A stretch of 64,000 nt of DNA from Triplophysa rosa (GCF_024868665.1 NC_079914.1:7654310-7718309), one strand, 5' to 3'; counted from the stretch's first letter, positions 36,901 through 45,355 are shown. Notes: a model not told the origin generated them from the letters alone. Numbers and translations: made by a program.

Positions 36901-38136
36901 TTAAGCTCTCGTGGTGTATTCTACTGCTAGGAATACCTTGACTGTTGCTTTCTAACTAATGTTTTGTATATTTTATTGATGACAGTGGGCCCACAGCTGA
37001 ATTCATCAAATCTAAAACTTAAAAAAATGCAACCGATCTATGTTAAACTTACTATATATTGTAAGGCTGGGAATTTTCCCAACAAAGTGCCTTGAAATGC
37101 TCAGCTTTGTTAACATAATTTCCACTTAATCAGGATGTTACGGACATACTGAGTGCCCCCTCCTCCACTTTTAAAACAGCCAATAGCGTTTAGTTCACCT
37201 CACTGCCTGGAATGATGTCATAAAAATCGTTGATTCGTTTTGACAAAAATGAGAAACTATACGTTTTTAAAACGCATGTCCAACGTTTCCGAAATTTTTT
37301 AGAGCAAACTTGTTAATAGACATCCTTAAAGCTAACAAATTCATACTAAAAGCCAAAAAAACGTCCATTTTCATTTCATGGAGACTTTCAATATCAAATA
37401 AATAAATACGTTTTGCTGTTCGGACTGAACAACAAAATGAAATTCAAACCAAAATTTTAAATTCGAACAGGGATCTTGGCATTTTCTAAATTATTCACAT
37501 TTCTAATATAAACAAACGATTTTAATCAAAACATACAACAAAACTACGTAGTAATAATAATAAAGTTATTTAACTATACTCAAGTCAGATGACGGAAGCG
37601 AATTAGTCCAGGTGTGAAAAGGACACATGACAAAAGACGGATTGTGAGAGAGAGGAGAAAAAGAAAGAGAGAGAGAGAACGAGCAAAAGACTGCTAAAAG
37701 CAGCAGATTTTCAACACCTCTGTCTCTGGCACTATGGTGGAGAAACACATGATGATTCCTGTGTGCAGGAAACGCTGCTTGTGCAGAGAGCAGAATCTCA
37801 TTATCACCTCTCACCCGGCACAGTGGAGAGACAGCCAGAGCAGACCGCCGCCTGTCTCTCTGCGGGTGGATTGACAGACACGGGGAGATTTGACAGGGGC
37901 AGATGTGGATGTGGAAGAGGCTCGCGCTACATGCTGCTAGGCAAGCAGGTGGTGAGTCGGGTCGGTAGACTAAAAAGAGCTAAAATGGCTTTGTAGAATG
38001 AATATATAACAAGATTTCAAAGAAAGTTAGGTGTGCGTATGTGTGCTCTTTCTTTATGTAAAGAGTTAAGCAATGTCCGTACCTGTGGCTGAAATACTGG
38101 CACTGGAGGCTGTTGACCTTGTGATTGTGCGTCCAT
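97..38136 (-). CDS. nek7: NEK7 serine/threonine kinase, complete coding region in nine exons
   Basis: Coding segments are 38083-38136, 33167-33304, 31394-31456, 27750-27860, 19518-19626, 17816-17923, 12013-12107, 2716-2829 and 97-207, read on the minus strand. They total 903 nt, or 300 residues plus TGA (human NEK7 has 302 residues). All junctions are GT/AG and in phase. Visible kinase landmarks are the glycine loop GRGQFSEV (39-46), VALKK with catalytic Lys61, HRD at 157-159 with DIKPAN, the NEK6/7-type DLG at 177-179, activation-loop Ser193 (human Ser195, phosphorylated by NEK9) and GTPYYMSPE. From family knowledge, NEK7 acts at centrosomes and the spindle downstream of NEK9, and licenses NLRP3 in mammals. 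NEK7 rather than NEK6 is shown by [27 protein letters not shown] and LPSDHYSEE, and by the neighbouring lhx9. The start was chosen because it opens the NEK7-type N-terminus [18 protein letters not shown] and has A at -3 and G at +4. Confidence 0.96.
208..2715 (-). other. nek7: nek7 intron 9
   Basis: AT-rich intron. The 960-1290 part is GC-richer and contains ATGCAAAT-like and ATTAG motifs, so it may be regulatory. No transposon ends were recognised. Nothing coding is seen. Confidence 0.8.
2716..2829 (-). CDS. nek7: nek7 exon 9, residues 227-264
   Basis: A 114-nt phase-0 exon from an ACGTAG acceptor to GAG|GTACGT. It encodes [20 protein letters not shown], then [18 protein letters not shown], in the kinase C-lobe. 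NLYSLCKK and SDHYSEE match NEK7. In NEK6 the same positions read NLFSLCQK and GEHYSEK, as I recall. Confidence 0.97.
3818..4003 (-). repeat. 186-bp LTR-like repeat, copy with intact box B
   Basis: Ends TGTAAC/GTTACA. It contains a perfect 8-bp stem hairpin (CTCTAGCG/CGCTAGAG) and a tRNA-like promoter on the minus strand. On that strand it is the downstream (3') copy. Confidence 0.7.
4047..4232 (-). repeat. 186-bp LTR-like repeat, second copy
   Basis: Same length and ends as the first copy, with most differences in the first 60 bp, where box B reads TGTTCGAGGCC. On the minus strand it is the upstream (5') copy, directly followed by the primer-binding-like sequence. Confidence 0.7.
4868..5400. 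mobile_element. inner inverted-repeat element with a coding remnant
   Basis: About 60 bp at 4869-4930 are repeated in inverted form at 5333-5398 (CTTTTCACA, TGACGTCA and AAGCAGTGTATCAT shared). Between them, on the plus strand from 5033, is a broken frame [20 protein letters not shown] followed, after a frameshift, by [15 protein letters not shown] and a GTAAGT donor. This looks like the first exon of a protein carried by the parent element. I do not recognise the family. Confidence 0.5.
5292..5321 (+). repeat. (TTC)n microsatellite
   Basis: About ten TTC units inside the inner inverted-repeat element. Confidence 0.85.
6640..6960. promoter_or_regulatory. candidate intronic regulatory block with nested palindromes
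   Basis: Non-repetitive, GC-richer than its flanks. GCCTGGGCGC (6735-6744) is exactly inverted at 6813-6822, and between them CCTGAA/TTCAGG (6783-6797) forms a second stem. No protein frame is convincing. Conservation is not testable here. Confidence 0.3.
7169..7393. mobile_element. palindromic foldback MITE copy
   Basis: Arms TGACTCTTTCTTCTGTAGAA and ATCTTCTTTTGTGTTCTCCA are inverted copies around a centre with CCATACAATGGAAGTCAATG. Same family as the copies at 28.3, 29.2, 34.8, 45.1 and 55.7 kb. Confidence 0.7.
8570..8730. promoter_or_regulatory. possible intronic regulatory block
   Basis: Repeat-free, GC-richer stretch in nek7 intron 8. The only support is its composition and its lack of repeat or coding features. 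Confidence 0.2.
9085..9665. repeat. GC-rich, CpG-dense repeat island of unknown family
   Basis: A stretch of high GC in AT-rich intron. It is bounded by direct repeats that start AGTTATTAACGATCGAAAGT at 9090 and at 9579 (period 489) and share GCGCCTTTCCCGGCCTGGGT. Inside, a 46-bp unit at 9255-9300 recurs at 9401-9446, with a diverged third piece near 9457-9486. Open frames on both strands here are composition artefacts. It could be a satellite or a displaced rDNA-spacer fragment. Confidence 0.65.
9893..9994 (+). repeat. (TATC)n microsatellite
   Basis: About 25 TATC units, with two TCCA interruptions near the right end. Confidence 0.97.
10005..10260. promoter_or_regulatory. candidate regulatory block with a TGTCA hairpin
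   Basis: AATCTGTCAATA at 10027-10038 is perfectly inverted at 10071-10082, and TGGTG/CACCA extend the stem past a small bulge. TGACAG is the core site of Meis/Pknox homeodomain proteins. The rest is unique and GC-richer than its flanks. Confidence 0.35.
10910..11340. promoter_or_regulatory. candidate regulatory block with homeodomain palindrome
   Basis: Unique sequence of mixed composition. ACTAATTAGT at 11241-11250 is a perfect 10-bp palindrome with the TAATTA core bound by LIM-homeodomain factors. No coding pattern. Confidence 0.3.
12013..12107 (-). CDS. nek7: nek7 exon 8, residues 195-226 (P+1 loop, APE region)
   Basis: A 95-nt exon that starts with the last two bases of Val195 after TGTTCCAG and ends GAG|GTAAAG. 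It encodes [18 protein letters not shown], then [13 protein letters not shown]: the P+1 loop, the SPE form of the APE motif and helix F with its buried Asp. Confidence 0.97.
12498..12970. mobile_element. hAT-like foldback repeat (ATCGGCCGAT family)
   Basis: Has the ATCGGCCGAT palindrome near 12562 and TATCGGCCAATATATC near 12835, plus repeated TATTATCG/TATCGTTATT motifs, typical of a widespread fish repeat. The exact ends are unclear. Confidence 0.5.
13788..13925. mobile_element. partial foldback MITE copy
   Basis: Only the centre and right arm are present (CCATACAATGGAAGTCAATG, then ATATCTTCTCTTGTGTTTAG and GACATGAGGGCGA). Confidence 0.65.
15380..16380. promoter_or_regulatory. possible intronic regulatory stretch
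   Basis: Repeat-poor, GC-richer DNA in nek7 intron 7, including 16180-16370. Support is composition only. Confidence 0.2.
17816..17923 (-). CDS. nek7: nek7 exon 7, residues 159-194 (catalytic loop, DLG, activation loop)
   Basis: Completes the HRD aspartate (Asp159) and encodes DIKPAN (Lys161, Asn164), [20 protein letters not shown] and AAHSL. The DLG at 177-179 replaces the usual DFG, as in other NEK6/7 kinases. Ser193 matches the NEK9-phosphorylated activation-loop serine. The exon ends with the first G of Val195 before GTAATC. Confidence 0.97.
17924..19517 (-). other. nek7: nek7 intron 6
   Basis: AT-rich, with a dispersed repeat at 18950-19400. The rest shows no recognised feature. Confidence 0.8.
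18953..19400. repeat. dispersed fish repeat with degenerate ATACAG tandem units
   Basis: Starts TTGGATTCAACTTTATTGTC, a motif I recognise from many fish genomes. It then degrades into loosely spaced units around ATATACAG/GAATATACAGG. Confidence 0.55.
19518..19626 (-). CDS. nek7: nek7 exon 6, residues 123-158 (helix E, start of catalytic loop)
   Basis: Starts after CCCGCAG with [18 protein letters not shown] and ends in VMHR plus one base of the HRD aspartate codon before GTATGT. HFKK is the NEK7 form, as I recall NEK6 having YFKK. The HRD motif is split across the intron (G|AC), and the following exon supplies the two remaining bases. Confidence 0.97.
21302..21502 (+). repeat. DIRS left inverted terminal repeat
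   Basis: Begins CCCTTTCTATCGGTCTCTCG. It shares CCGGATATCCGGGTATAAAA (a TATA promoter) and GCGTGCCTCATTCATTCACC with the right repeat. Confidence 0.85.
21630..22900 (+). pseudogene. DIRS gag-like gene, broken by stops and frameshifts
   Basis: Readable pieces in different plus-strand frames include a Cys/His segment ([20 protein letters not shown]), [40 protein letters not shown] and [20 protein letters not shown] with VRFLDAPIS. These match the gag protein I know from fish DIRS elements. No single frame is open throughout, so no protein is expected. Confidence 0.8.
23334..23440. repeat. DIRS internal complementary region
   Basis: 23334-23381 is the reverse complement of the left tip (21302-21349) with one mismatch. 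23382-23440 is the reverse complement of the right tip (to about 23715), also with one mismatch. The two are joined head to tail, as predicted for the circular-junction template of DIRS replication. Confidence 0.85.
23491..23712 (-). repeat. DIRS right inverted terminal repeat
   Basis: Inverted copy of the left repeat that adds GGTTACGGTTGTAACC and CTCCATCAGGGAACC near its tip. This addition is absent from the left repeat and is present in the internal complementary region. Confidence 0.85.
24875..25220. mobile_element. AT-rich foldback repeat
   Basis: TTTTGTCTTGTTTTCC near 24888 and its inverted form AACAAGACAAAAAAC near 25168 bracket AT-rich sequence. It resembles a family common in cyprinids. 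The ends are approximate. Confidence 0.45.
25640..26000. promoter_or_regulatory. candidate regulatory block with an inverted octamer pair
   Basis: Unique sequence with ATTTGCAT at 25809-25816 and its inverse ATGCAAAT at 25909-25916, the POU-factor octamer. No coding pattern. Confidence 0.35.
26660..27300. mobile_element. hAT-like repeat remnant (GTGACGATAC family)
   Basis: Begins AGGGGTGTGACGATACACTC and has repeated CGATACGATACACATC motifs of a common fish hAT. The right end was not found. The SINE at 26870-27126 is inserted in it. Confidence 0.45.
26870..27126 (-). mobile_element. tRNA-derived SINE
   Basis: On the minus strand it starts GGGGGCAGTCGTGGCCTAAT, with box A-like GTGGCCTAATGGTTAGAGAG and box B GGTTCGATTG near 27062-27071. 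It continues with CTCCCCGGGCGCTGCAGTGA and ends near CACTTTCACTTT. ATATTA flanks both ends (26864-26869 and 27127-27132), a short target duplication. It looks like the DANA/HE1-type SINEs of cyprinids. Confidence 0.85.
27750..27860 (-). CDS. nek7: nek7 exon 5, residues 86-122 (hinge)
   Basis: Runs from a CATCCACAG acceptor to AAG|GTAGGG, phase 0. It encodes [14 protein letters not shown], then [21 protein letters not shown], which carries the hinge. Tyr95 corresponds to human Tyr97, the autoinhibitory tyrosine that points into the active site. The next residue is His here where human NEK7, as I recall it, has a second Tyr. Confidence 0.97.
28269..28505. mobile_element. palindromic foldback MITE copy
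   Basis: Runs from AAAGGACAGGTCACCCC to TTATTTTAGGGTGAACTT, with both arms (GACTTTCTTCCTTCTGCAGA and its inverse). The centre is shortened. Confidence 0.7.
28790..29050. promoter_or_regulatory. possible intronic regulatory block
   Basis: GC- and CpG-richer, non-repetitive DNA in intron 4. Support is composition only. Confidence 0.2.
29217..29395. mobile_element. partial foldback MITE copy
   Basis: Starts AAAGGAATAGTTCAGCTAAA and carries one arm (ACACAAAATAAGATATTTTG). The second arm is truncated. Confidence 0.6.
31394..31456 (-). CDS. nek7: nek7 exon 4, residues 65-85
   Basis: A 63-nt exon, phase 0 at both ends, from TTTTGATAG to AAG|GTAAGA. It encodes [20 protein letters not shown] and K, the helix-C region of the kinase N-lobe. 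The sequence is close to human NEK7 ([19 protein letters not shown]). Confidence 0.96.
31457..33166 (-). other. nek7: nek7 intron 3
   Basis: Purine-rich start, then a dispersed fish repeat near 31700-31830 (TTCTGATTGGTTAATC). The remainder is AT-rich with nothing I can name. Confidence 0.8.
33167..33304 (-). CDS. nek7: nek7 exon 3, residues 19-64 (glycine loop, catalytic lysine)
   Basis: Begins after TTTTTCAG and ends CAG|GTGAGC, both in phase 0. It encodes the start of the kinase N-lobe: [26 protein letters not shown] and VALKKIQ. The glycine-rich loop is residues 39-46 and the ATP-anchoring lysine is residue 61. Human NEK7 has DMGYNTLANF here, while NEK6 has a different sequence before the kinase domain, so this exon helps decide the paralogue. 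Confidence 0.97.
34848..35088. mobile_element. palindromic foldback MITE copy
   Basis: Carries CACAAAAGAAGATATTTTGA, the central GTATGGACACAAAA, and an end AACTATCCCTTTAA. The second arm is diverged. Confidence 0.7.
35440..36130. promoter_or_regulatory. candidate regulatory block (GC-rich, octamer-bearing)
   Basis: Unique DNA, GC-rich against its flanks, with octamer ATTTGCAT at 35490-35497 and a TGACAG/CTGTCA-rich part near 35775-35830. No protein-like frame on either strand. Confidence 0.35.
38083..38136 (-). CDS. nek7: nek7 exon 2 (first coding exon), residues 1-18
   Basis: Encodes [18 protein letters not shown] and ends at a GTACGG donor in phase 0. Human NEK7 starts MDEQSQG and has QFQPQ at the same place. 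The exon is short and has no long open frame, so it was found by looking for the NEK7 N-terminus upstream of the kinase exon. This region of the protein is the disordered tail ahead of the kinase domain. An acceptor (TTTGGCAG) 28 nt upstream of the ATG shows that a separate 5' non-coding exon exists. Confidence 0.93.
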
Positions 38137-38164
38137 CGTGACGGCAGCTCAGTTCTGTACACCC
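38137..38164 (-). other. nek7: nek7 5' UTR portion in exon 2
   Basis: Twenty-eight bases lie between a T-rich acceptor (AG at 38165-38166) and the nek7 ATG. The ATG context has A at -3 and G at +4. No upstream ATG is present in this piece. Confidence 0.7.
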
Positions 38165-39299
38165 CTGCCAAACAAACACAACAAAACAGGATCAATCAAA
38201 CAATCCCTGTACCACACAGAAACATCCTCCCCGCCTCCCCTGCGTTTAATAATCTCGGCTCCTCTGAAGGCGAATGTGTGAATCTTGTAATAGAATTAGG
38301 GTCCAGAGCAGCGCTCCAGACGATCACACGCTGCTGCCGCGGATACGACCGACCAGCGTCACCTCGTCCGAGGAACGCGATACCTGAGAACACGACACCC
38401 ATTGTGTTAATGAGACCTGTCAAAGAGGCACGGCACTGGACACGCTTTAAATTGAATGGTAAAGCTCAATTGTTAAAACCTGTTTGCAAGATGAAAGGGC
38501 TTCTGATGGTTATTTTTGGCCCATTGTTAGACAATGGGAAAGCAGTGACGGAACAAATCTGAGGATGTTATTGATGTAGTAATAATACAAGGAATTTTCT
38601 TTATATCGCTCCTGTCCTTCTGAAACCTTGTATCTCCATATTTTGTGTTTTTTTTGCCATAAATCATTATCATTAGTCACCCTTTGTTTGTCACTGGATT
38701 TTGCAAATATTTAACCAATTTAAAGTATTTAAAAGTGCTTGTCAACTTTGACAAACAGTATTTAATCATTTTAAGAGTACAGCATTTTTTTTCATTTCCT
38801 GAAAAACAGCAAATTTGGATATACGAGGAGTTGGAAGGACGGCTACGATATTCTTGTAACCAAATATGACGCTGTCGGAATATTCAGGATTACAAGATTT
38901 TACATGCAAGATCGACAGCAAAACCAGTAAAAGCTACATGACATGATATAATCAGTTTTATATTCTTTGAAAGTGACTATTGGCAAAACATTGATACATA
39001 AAATATTAGCTAGAACAATATATAAGCTTATATATACTGTACATAAAAGACACCATGCTTTCCAGATTTCAGCATTCCCCATAAAAAAATTGCAACTAAT
39101 TGCAACCCAAAATAATCTATCTTCGATCTTCAAACACAAAAACACAAATACCATTTTATCAATAAAGACTGCCCATAGTACCTAGTCTCTATTTGTGGAT
39201 TCTACTACTACAACCTACAGAGACATTTACGTGGACACAGTGAAGCGTACATACGCGTGAGATACAGAAGACGTGTGTTGTCTTTGCAAAAACAATGAT

Positions 39300-39790
39300 A
39301 AGAAGGAATAAATTAGGCCCGAGCTCTCGTCGGTGACAGAGAGCAACAACAAAAGACGGCTGCTTGCTTTTCTTTACATCAAGCCTGAAGATGGGCCTGT
39401 GCGTGCGGCAGCCATCAAAATTTTTAATGATAGCTCGGTTGTCACATCACTGCGGCGTACAGCTCGGGGAAGCTCGCAGTGTCCTCGATGAACTGAAAGA
39501 ATATGAGCGAGGGTTAAAAAAACACTCCTTTCATAGAAAGGCCATTTACATGTCGCTCACCGTGCCGCACGTCCGTCTCCACCCGTTGTCAGGGCTGAGT
39601 GGATCGCGGAGCCTCGAGCCAATTAAAATACCTCATGCCGGTGAACGGAGAAATGGTGCCGGGGCTGTCACCATGGCAAAATAAAATCAGCTCGGTTTGG
39701 GGAAGGTTAATAATACTAATTAAACACCAACCTTGAGTTGGAGATTTGAGTGGCAGCGCATGCGGGACATGGTTTGTTGCTGGCGGAGAT
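39300..39790. promoter_or_regulatory. candidate regulatory block with homeodomain sites
   Basis: Unique, mixed-composition DNA with CCAATTAAAA near 39619 and TAATTA at 39718-39723. No coding pattern. Confidence 0.35.
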
Positions 39791-40477
39791 TTGTTTTTGT
39801 TTCCCATTTTTGCTGTTTAGTTGAATGTCTCTGCATTATGGATTGCAAAAAGGGACGAAAGGGATTCTCTTGGGAGTAAACTATTAACACGGTTTCTCTA
39901 CGAATGTAGAGAATGCAATTATGAGATTTCATATAAATGAAACAGACCCTGCCCTTACCCAGCCTCCATAAAAACACAAGCGTAGTGTTCTACGTCGTGT
40001 TCTTTATCTCCAAAGCTTCGTAAATGATGACTGAGGCAGAGGTAAATAATTCTGTGTGCTAATTAACAGTTTGAGACAGCAGTCAATGCGCAGCAGATTT
40101 GCTAATACTTTTGCTGACACTTTACTAACAGAGCTGTCTTCTCCCCATTACGTTTGGAAAGTGGACTGTTTACACCGATTCGTGAATTCGAGTGATATAT
40201 CAAACTTTAGAGACGTGGACCTGTGTGGTTATTTGCACAAACAAATGCATCCATTTTGAAGGCCACTGTCAAGCTTTATAGTTATTTGTCATATTTTACA
40301 TCCACAATGAGACATTGCAGAGTGAAACAGCAAATTCAACACAAAACTAAGAAATTCAGTACGTGTGTTGCCTGGTATTCAAACCTATGACATTTGTCTA
40401 CCAACTGATCTACATGTACATGCAAGATTTGACATATATGTGACAAAAGACAATAGAAATTAGAAATGTTGCCCACA

Positions 40478-40940
40478 CTGGATTCAGCGTGATGGGACAC
40501 AAGCGGCAAACTTCAGCGGAAACCAACACGGAAGTGACGTAAACTGCAATTCATTGACTGGGCGCTATTGACTGGCTCCAAATGAGAGCAGAATCTCATT
40601 GAGCCACATGTTAAAATGCCGAACTTTACAGCAGAAAAAATATGTTTACAGCCTGGTACAAAAAAGGATTTTGGTCTATATAGCTAATTTTTCCCTTCAT
40701 GACAACTGTGAGGGGGGTGAATTGTTTTACAACTCATCCATTTAGATTATAATAAGCCTTAAAATTCTGCATAATTAAGGGCGTGGTCACTCGTCCCGCC
40801 TCTTTGCCCTTTTTGATTATGGTGACGCTCTGCTGAGATGGCGATGGCTGGACCCGCCCACTTTAGGCTTTAAAAAGGCTCCTCAGAAACCTACGGGTGA
40901 CGTCTCAAACACTACGTCCATGTTTTATACAGTCTATGGA
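40478..40940. repeat. dispersed fish repeat ending ATACAGTCTATGG
   Basis: The right end ACTACGTCCATGTTTTATAC plus AGTCTATGG is a repeat terminus I recognise from cyprinid genomes, and the left part has ACACGGAAGTGACGT. Probably a non-autonomous DNA transposon. The left limit is approximate. Confidence 0.5.
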
Positions 40941-41599
40941 CGCGACAAAGGCATTGTTCCTAATAGGTTTGTCGCTTTGCATCGCATTGTGTAGTGTCGC
41001 ATCACATCACGTCGCTTGCGTCTGGTGTAGAAAAGGTGTTAAAAATGGGAGCATGATGACATCAGTCGACATGAAAAGTCATTTTAAAGTCGGAGCAAGG
41101 TATTACTTTACTTATATTACAGAATAATTCAAGTTACACGCATAAGCACATATAAAAGAATTTAGATTTCATGCAAACTATGGACTTTGTCGTATGGGTA
41201 TAATCTACACTAAACAGAGCTTGGCAGTACAGTCTCTGGTAGTCTAGCTGGCATTTACCAGTAGCAGTATAGCACAGGTTGCCCTCATTGGTCTCATTTC
41301 CACTTTCACTTTGAAAAAAACTTCAGATTAATTCTGGCAGTGTGGCTCTTTTGATTGACCTATATAGTGTCAAAATGACCAGAGGGCACCGGCACGTTCC
41401 ACAGCTTTTGCATCCAGCCCTTTACCAACACCCTCATTAACAGAATCGATTAAAGATGCCACTTGACATCAGTACACAGGCACCTAAACAAGAGGGGTAG
41501 AGCCGCACCCTTTCCAGACTAAACACAGAGATGTGTATATACACACACACAAACACGCACGCAAAACACACTCCTTCTCCATCATCAACACCCAACTGT

Positions 41600-41850
41600 C
41601 TAGAGAAACATTCATCTGCGCTTTTTCCACCGGCTATTTACAGCGGCCGCGAGTAACACGTGGCTCTCCAGCTGCGTGCCTTATAAAATTAACAAACTGA
41701 AAAGGGGCCGCGACAACAACTAAAGCGGCTATACATAGCTTTGCATGACAAAAGGGCCATTACGTGCGATGATGACAGTCGGCAACCTACTTGAAATAGA
41801 GGCCTGGGAGCTGACTAATAAACAGCCACAGTTGTTAGTCTACGTTTTAT
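41600..41850. promoter_or_regulatory. possible intronic regulatory block
   Basis: Unique sequence of mixed composition between two repeats. Composition is the only support. Confidence 0.25.
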
Positions 41851-41899
41851 CTACGTAAAGTTTGTGCTTTTTCTTAACTTGCTCTAATGTTTCTTAAAC

Positions 41900-42690
41900 T
41901 CTGTTTTAAAACAAAAACGATCCTCGTTTATACTGCCGTTTCCCTGTGCGTTTTTAAACAAATCTGCGTTTACACTACACTACCGAAAACGCATGTCACA
42001 TGACCATTCAGACACGCTGGGCATGCGCACATAAATGTAAACCGTTGTATGGGTATACATAAGTTGGTTATAGTCAGATGACAGTTGGTTATAGTCCCAG
42101 ACCGACATGTTCAAAATTAACATGATGGCAAAGAAAAGCAAGGACGTCTTCGCGTGGATAACGTTAGATGAGTTAATCCATGTTATTAGGCTTGTTTGAT
42201 TTCATCCGGCGCCACGCAGACCGATCGACGGATGACATCGCAGTACTGAGTGAGCCATCTAAAAGCATACTGCTCTCGATTCTCTCTCGCGTTGCTGTAA
42301 TGTCACCGTGTCGATCCGTGTATGCAGTGCAACTTGAAGTTAAACATGCCTGTTGTTTACGCGGTCCTTGCGAGGCTGGTCATTGTCGCCTTCAGGTTGC
42401 GTAATGGCTCAGACAACAGAGGCTTATCGAATCAGTGAAGCAAACGCAATGATACTGATGACCCAATCAGTAAGCGAATGTGGGCAATCACGCCTACGTA
42501 TACTAAAGTCTGCGTTTTCGTCCATTTACACAGACACGCGACCCCAGAGTTTTCAAACTAAAACGGGGTCTGTTTCCAAAAGTATCCGTTTTAGGGGGTT
42601 GAAAACGCCGGATCATTGTTAACGTCAGACGTAACTATAGCAAAAGGTATGCGTTTTTAATTTAAAACGCAGTAGTATAAACGCCGCTAA
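41900..42690. mobile_element. degenerate DNA-transposon-like repeat
   Basis: GTTTATACTGCCGTTT and AAACGCAGTAGTATAAACG near the two ends are inverted versions, with many AAAACG/CGTTTT motifs between. A short remnant frame, MMAKKSKDVFAWIT, starts at 42122 and resembles the N-terminus of a transposon-borne SANT-like protein. The family is uncertain. Confidence 0.45.
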
Positions 42691-43119
42691 GAGTGACTGC
42701 TCTAAAAAATGTAGCAATTGGCCAATTTAGGTTAAGATCTGGCTTGCAACATTTCCTGATCTTTATCGTTTCGTCATTTCCTGTTCTTTTCAATTCTTTA
42801 GATGACAATGGCAAAAATGTGTTTTTAATTCTGTTTTTTAATTTGTTTTATTTCACAAAAAATAGAAATCACAAAATATGGAGATACGCGGTTTCAGAAG
42901 GACTGCAGCGAAATTTACAATATTTAATTCCAAAAACAAACAGCAAACATCTAGTAAAAAATCAAGATTGTGAACGATACACCAATCTAATCTTGGTCTT
43001 AAGTTAACCTAAAAGCCGAACAAAAAAATGCTTTAAAATCGTCACAATAAACACAATAATATTACCACAATGATTTTATAACCCGGAAAATATCGGCCAG
43101 CACCACCAGTGGCCTAGCT

Positions 43120-44268
43120 CAGGGGTCTTCAACGTTTTTCGGTGCAATTACCCCTTAGATGAGAGATGCATGGAGCAGGGACCCCCTTATACTAAATGTG
43201 TAAACGGAGCTATTTAAATAGAAACAACCCTATTGTCACAGCAATATATGTTAAGACATCACATTAGCACTATTTTGTTATTGTTGCACATAGGCTAAAT
43301 ACTTTCCTGTGTATTATTTTTGTTTTTAATATAGATTGCTTGGTTATTTTAAGGGATTTGCAGCATCAAACATTTTCATTTTACTGTGAGATGGACAATT
43401 AAACATTTATTTGAACCTTAGTTTTTATTAAGGCTTCAATGAGATGACTGACCCTGGTTAATGGCACAAAGACTATTCTAGTGGAGGTAGGGGTTGTCTC
43501 TGGATGCGAAAGAAAGTAGTGCAGATTTTATGCATTCTGTTGTAAAATCAGGCCGTTTTATTAAGTGTCATTCTTTTTTCCTTTCGCTTCTCTGTGTGTT
43601 GCAGAACACACCGCTATTTTATAATTCTGAGCTCCGTTGTCTTTCTCGTTGATTAGCATTGTTGCGGCTGTTACATGAAAATTAACACTAGTTATTTTTC
43701 TGCTGAGCATCATATCAGACTAATGAGAGCAACATGAGTCCGCGTTATTTTCGGGGTAACTTATTTGACGTGCACCACACGGTGCGCGTTTCATTCATTT
43801 TAAACACGTACAATAGTTCTGTCAGTGTTTACAATCCAGAAGCGGTGTGGTGTCGTTTGGCTGTCAAATTAGCGCTTTACGGCTTTAACAAATTTTGAAC
43901 AGAAGTTCAGAAACATATGAGAATGCACTTTATTTGCACGCAACTCCTTTCATGTGTACTTTTATCGGAAGGGAGACAGAGAATGCACTGGTTCTAGCCC
44001 TACCGGTTTTTATGATGCAGATGTAACGTTTCTTCATTGCTTGCTTCCGTTGCCTGAATGGATGTTTTTGTCTGCACGCACGCAGGTTAAAATTGCAATG
44101 CGCGGGCGCTTCAATGAGTCCGCGCTGCCGCGCACGTGCACAGCTTAAAGAGAACATTGGTTGTAATATTTATGTACCCATGCTTTACATTTTTAACAAA
44201 AAGTTGCCTGTGAGTAAACCGTAATTAGCCTTGCAGTTCCATCTCGGACCCCTTGTTGAAGACCCCTG
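43120..44268. mobile_element. non-autonomous hAT element with perfect target duplication
   Basis: 1,149 bp with 14-bp inverted ends (CAGGGGTCTTCAAC) and a perfect 8-bp duplication, GCCTAGCT, at 43112-43119 and 44269-44276. No transposase is present. The intact duplication suggests a fairly recent insertion. Confidence 0.85.
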
Positions 44269-45062
44269 GCCTAGCTAGCACAACAGGTTTTTTTTACAGA
44301 ATGTGGGTGCGTGGTGGCAGGCTGCTTTAAGTCCCCGTTTCCTGACTTCTTTATTTATTTATGGGAAAAAGTAAAGCTATAACAAGAAAGGGAGCTTCTT
44401 TAAAGTGGATCAAGGCGTGAAGATGGTAACTGGCTCTGGACTTAAATTAGCCTTTGCTCACAGGTGTTCACACGGACCGGAATCAGATGCAGGCGAATCC
44501 GAGCACGGATGAAGGGTGAGGAAGAAGGCCAACAGCGGAGCGTGGTGTGAATCGCACATCAAAGGCTGCTTTGAGCTTCTGAATACTGTAAAAGAAGTGG
44601 CCATGATTATAAGAAATGAAGAAACCTTGCCTTTTTTTTTATTGCGACAGAAAAGCTTGAGCCATCTGATCATTGTGAGGGACAGCTTTAATGATGGAAC
44701 AGTGAGGAATTAAAAAGGACAGACATTTGCACGTTTATTTTAATCACTGTGGAAAAGAAACACCTAAGTCACCATCAAAAACTGAATCTTCAAAAATGTT
44801 CAATGATTCAGGGCACGGTTAAATATATTGTGTAGCTATTTAATGATGCTGCTGTTATGTTTTGTGATTCATCAGATATATCTGTTTAATCCACTGTTTG
44901 ACTAACTGTTAGGTATGTAACAACATGGCAAAGCTAATATATAAGCCTGATCTCAAAGGAACTTTACAAGGTATTTTACAAAATTTGTATGAATTTGTTT
45001 GATGTTAATTGTACAAACATGAATTATTAGAACAACTCTCTATCGTGACAAAGCAGATCATA

Positions 45063-45355
45063 AAGGAATAGTTCACCCAAAAAGTTACTTTAATCATTTA
45101 CTCATTCTCATGTCATTACAAATCTGTATGACTTTATTTCTTCTGCAGAACACAAAAGATGATATTTTGAAGAATGTTGGTAACCAAACCACACTGGACC
45201 TCATTGACTTACATTGTATGGACACAAAACTACAGAGACATTTCTCAAAATATCTTATTTTGTGTTACACAGAAGAAAGAGTCATATACAGGTTTTGAAT
45301 GACATGAGGGTGAATAAATTATAAATTAATCAAATGTATTTTATTATTCCTTTAA
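45063..45355. mobile_element. palindromic foldback MITE copy (near full length)
   Basis: Runs from AAAGGAATAGTTCACCC to TTATTCCTTTAA, with both arms (ACTTTATTTCTTCTGCAGAA and TGTGTTACACAGAAGAAAGA) and the centre. This is the best copy for defining the family. Confidence 0.75.

Larger units (their letters stand above)
33305..38082 (-). other. nek7: nek7 intron 2
   Basis: Holds a possible regulatory stretch (33.6-33.9 kb), a MITE (34.85-35.09 kb) and a GC-rich candidate regulatory block (35.44-36.13 kb). 36500-38050 shows only AT-rich DNA and a short GA-rich run near 37650. Confidence 0.8.

Noticed and set aside
97..38136. Assignment of the kinase as NEK6
   Set aside because: Diagnostic residues ([26 protein letters not shown], the MGYN start) and the lhx9 neighbour fit NEK7.
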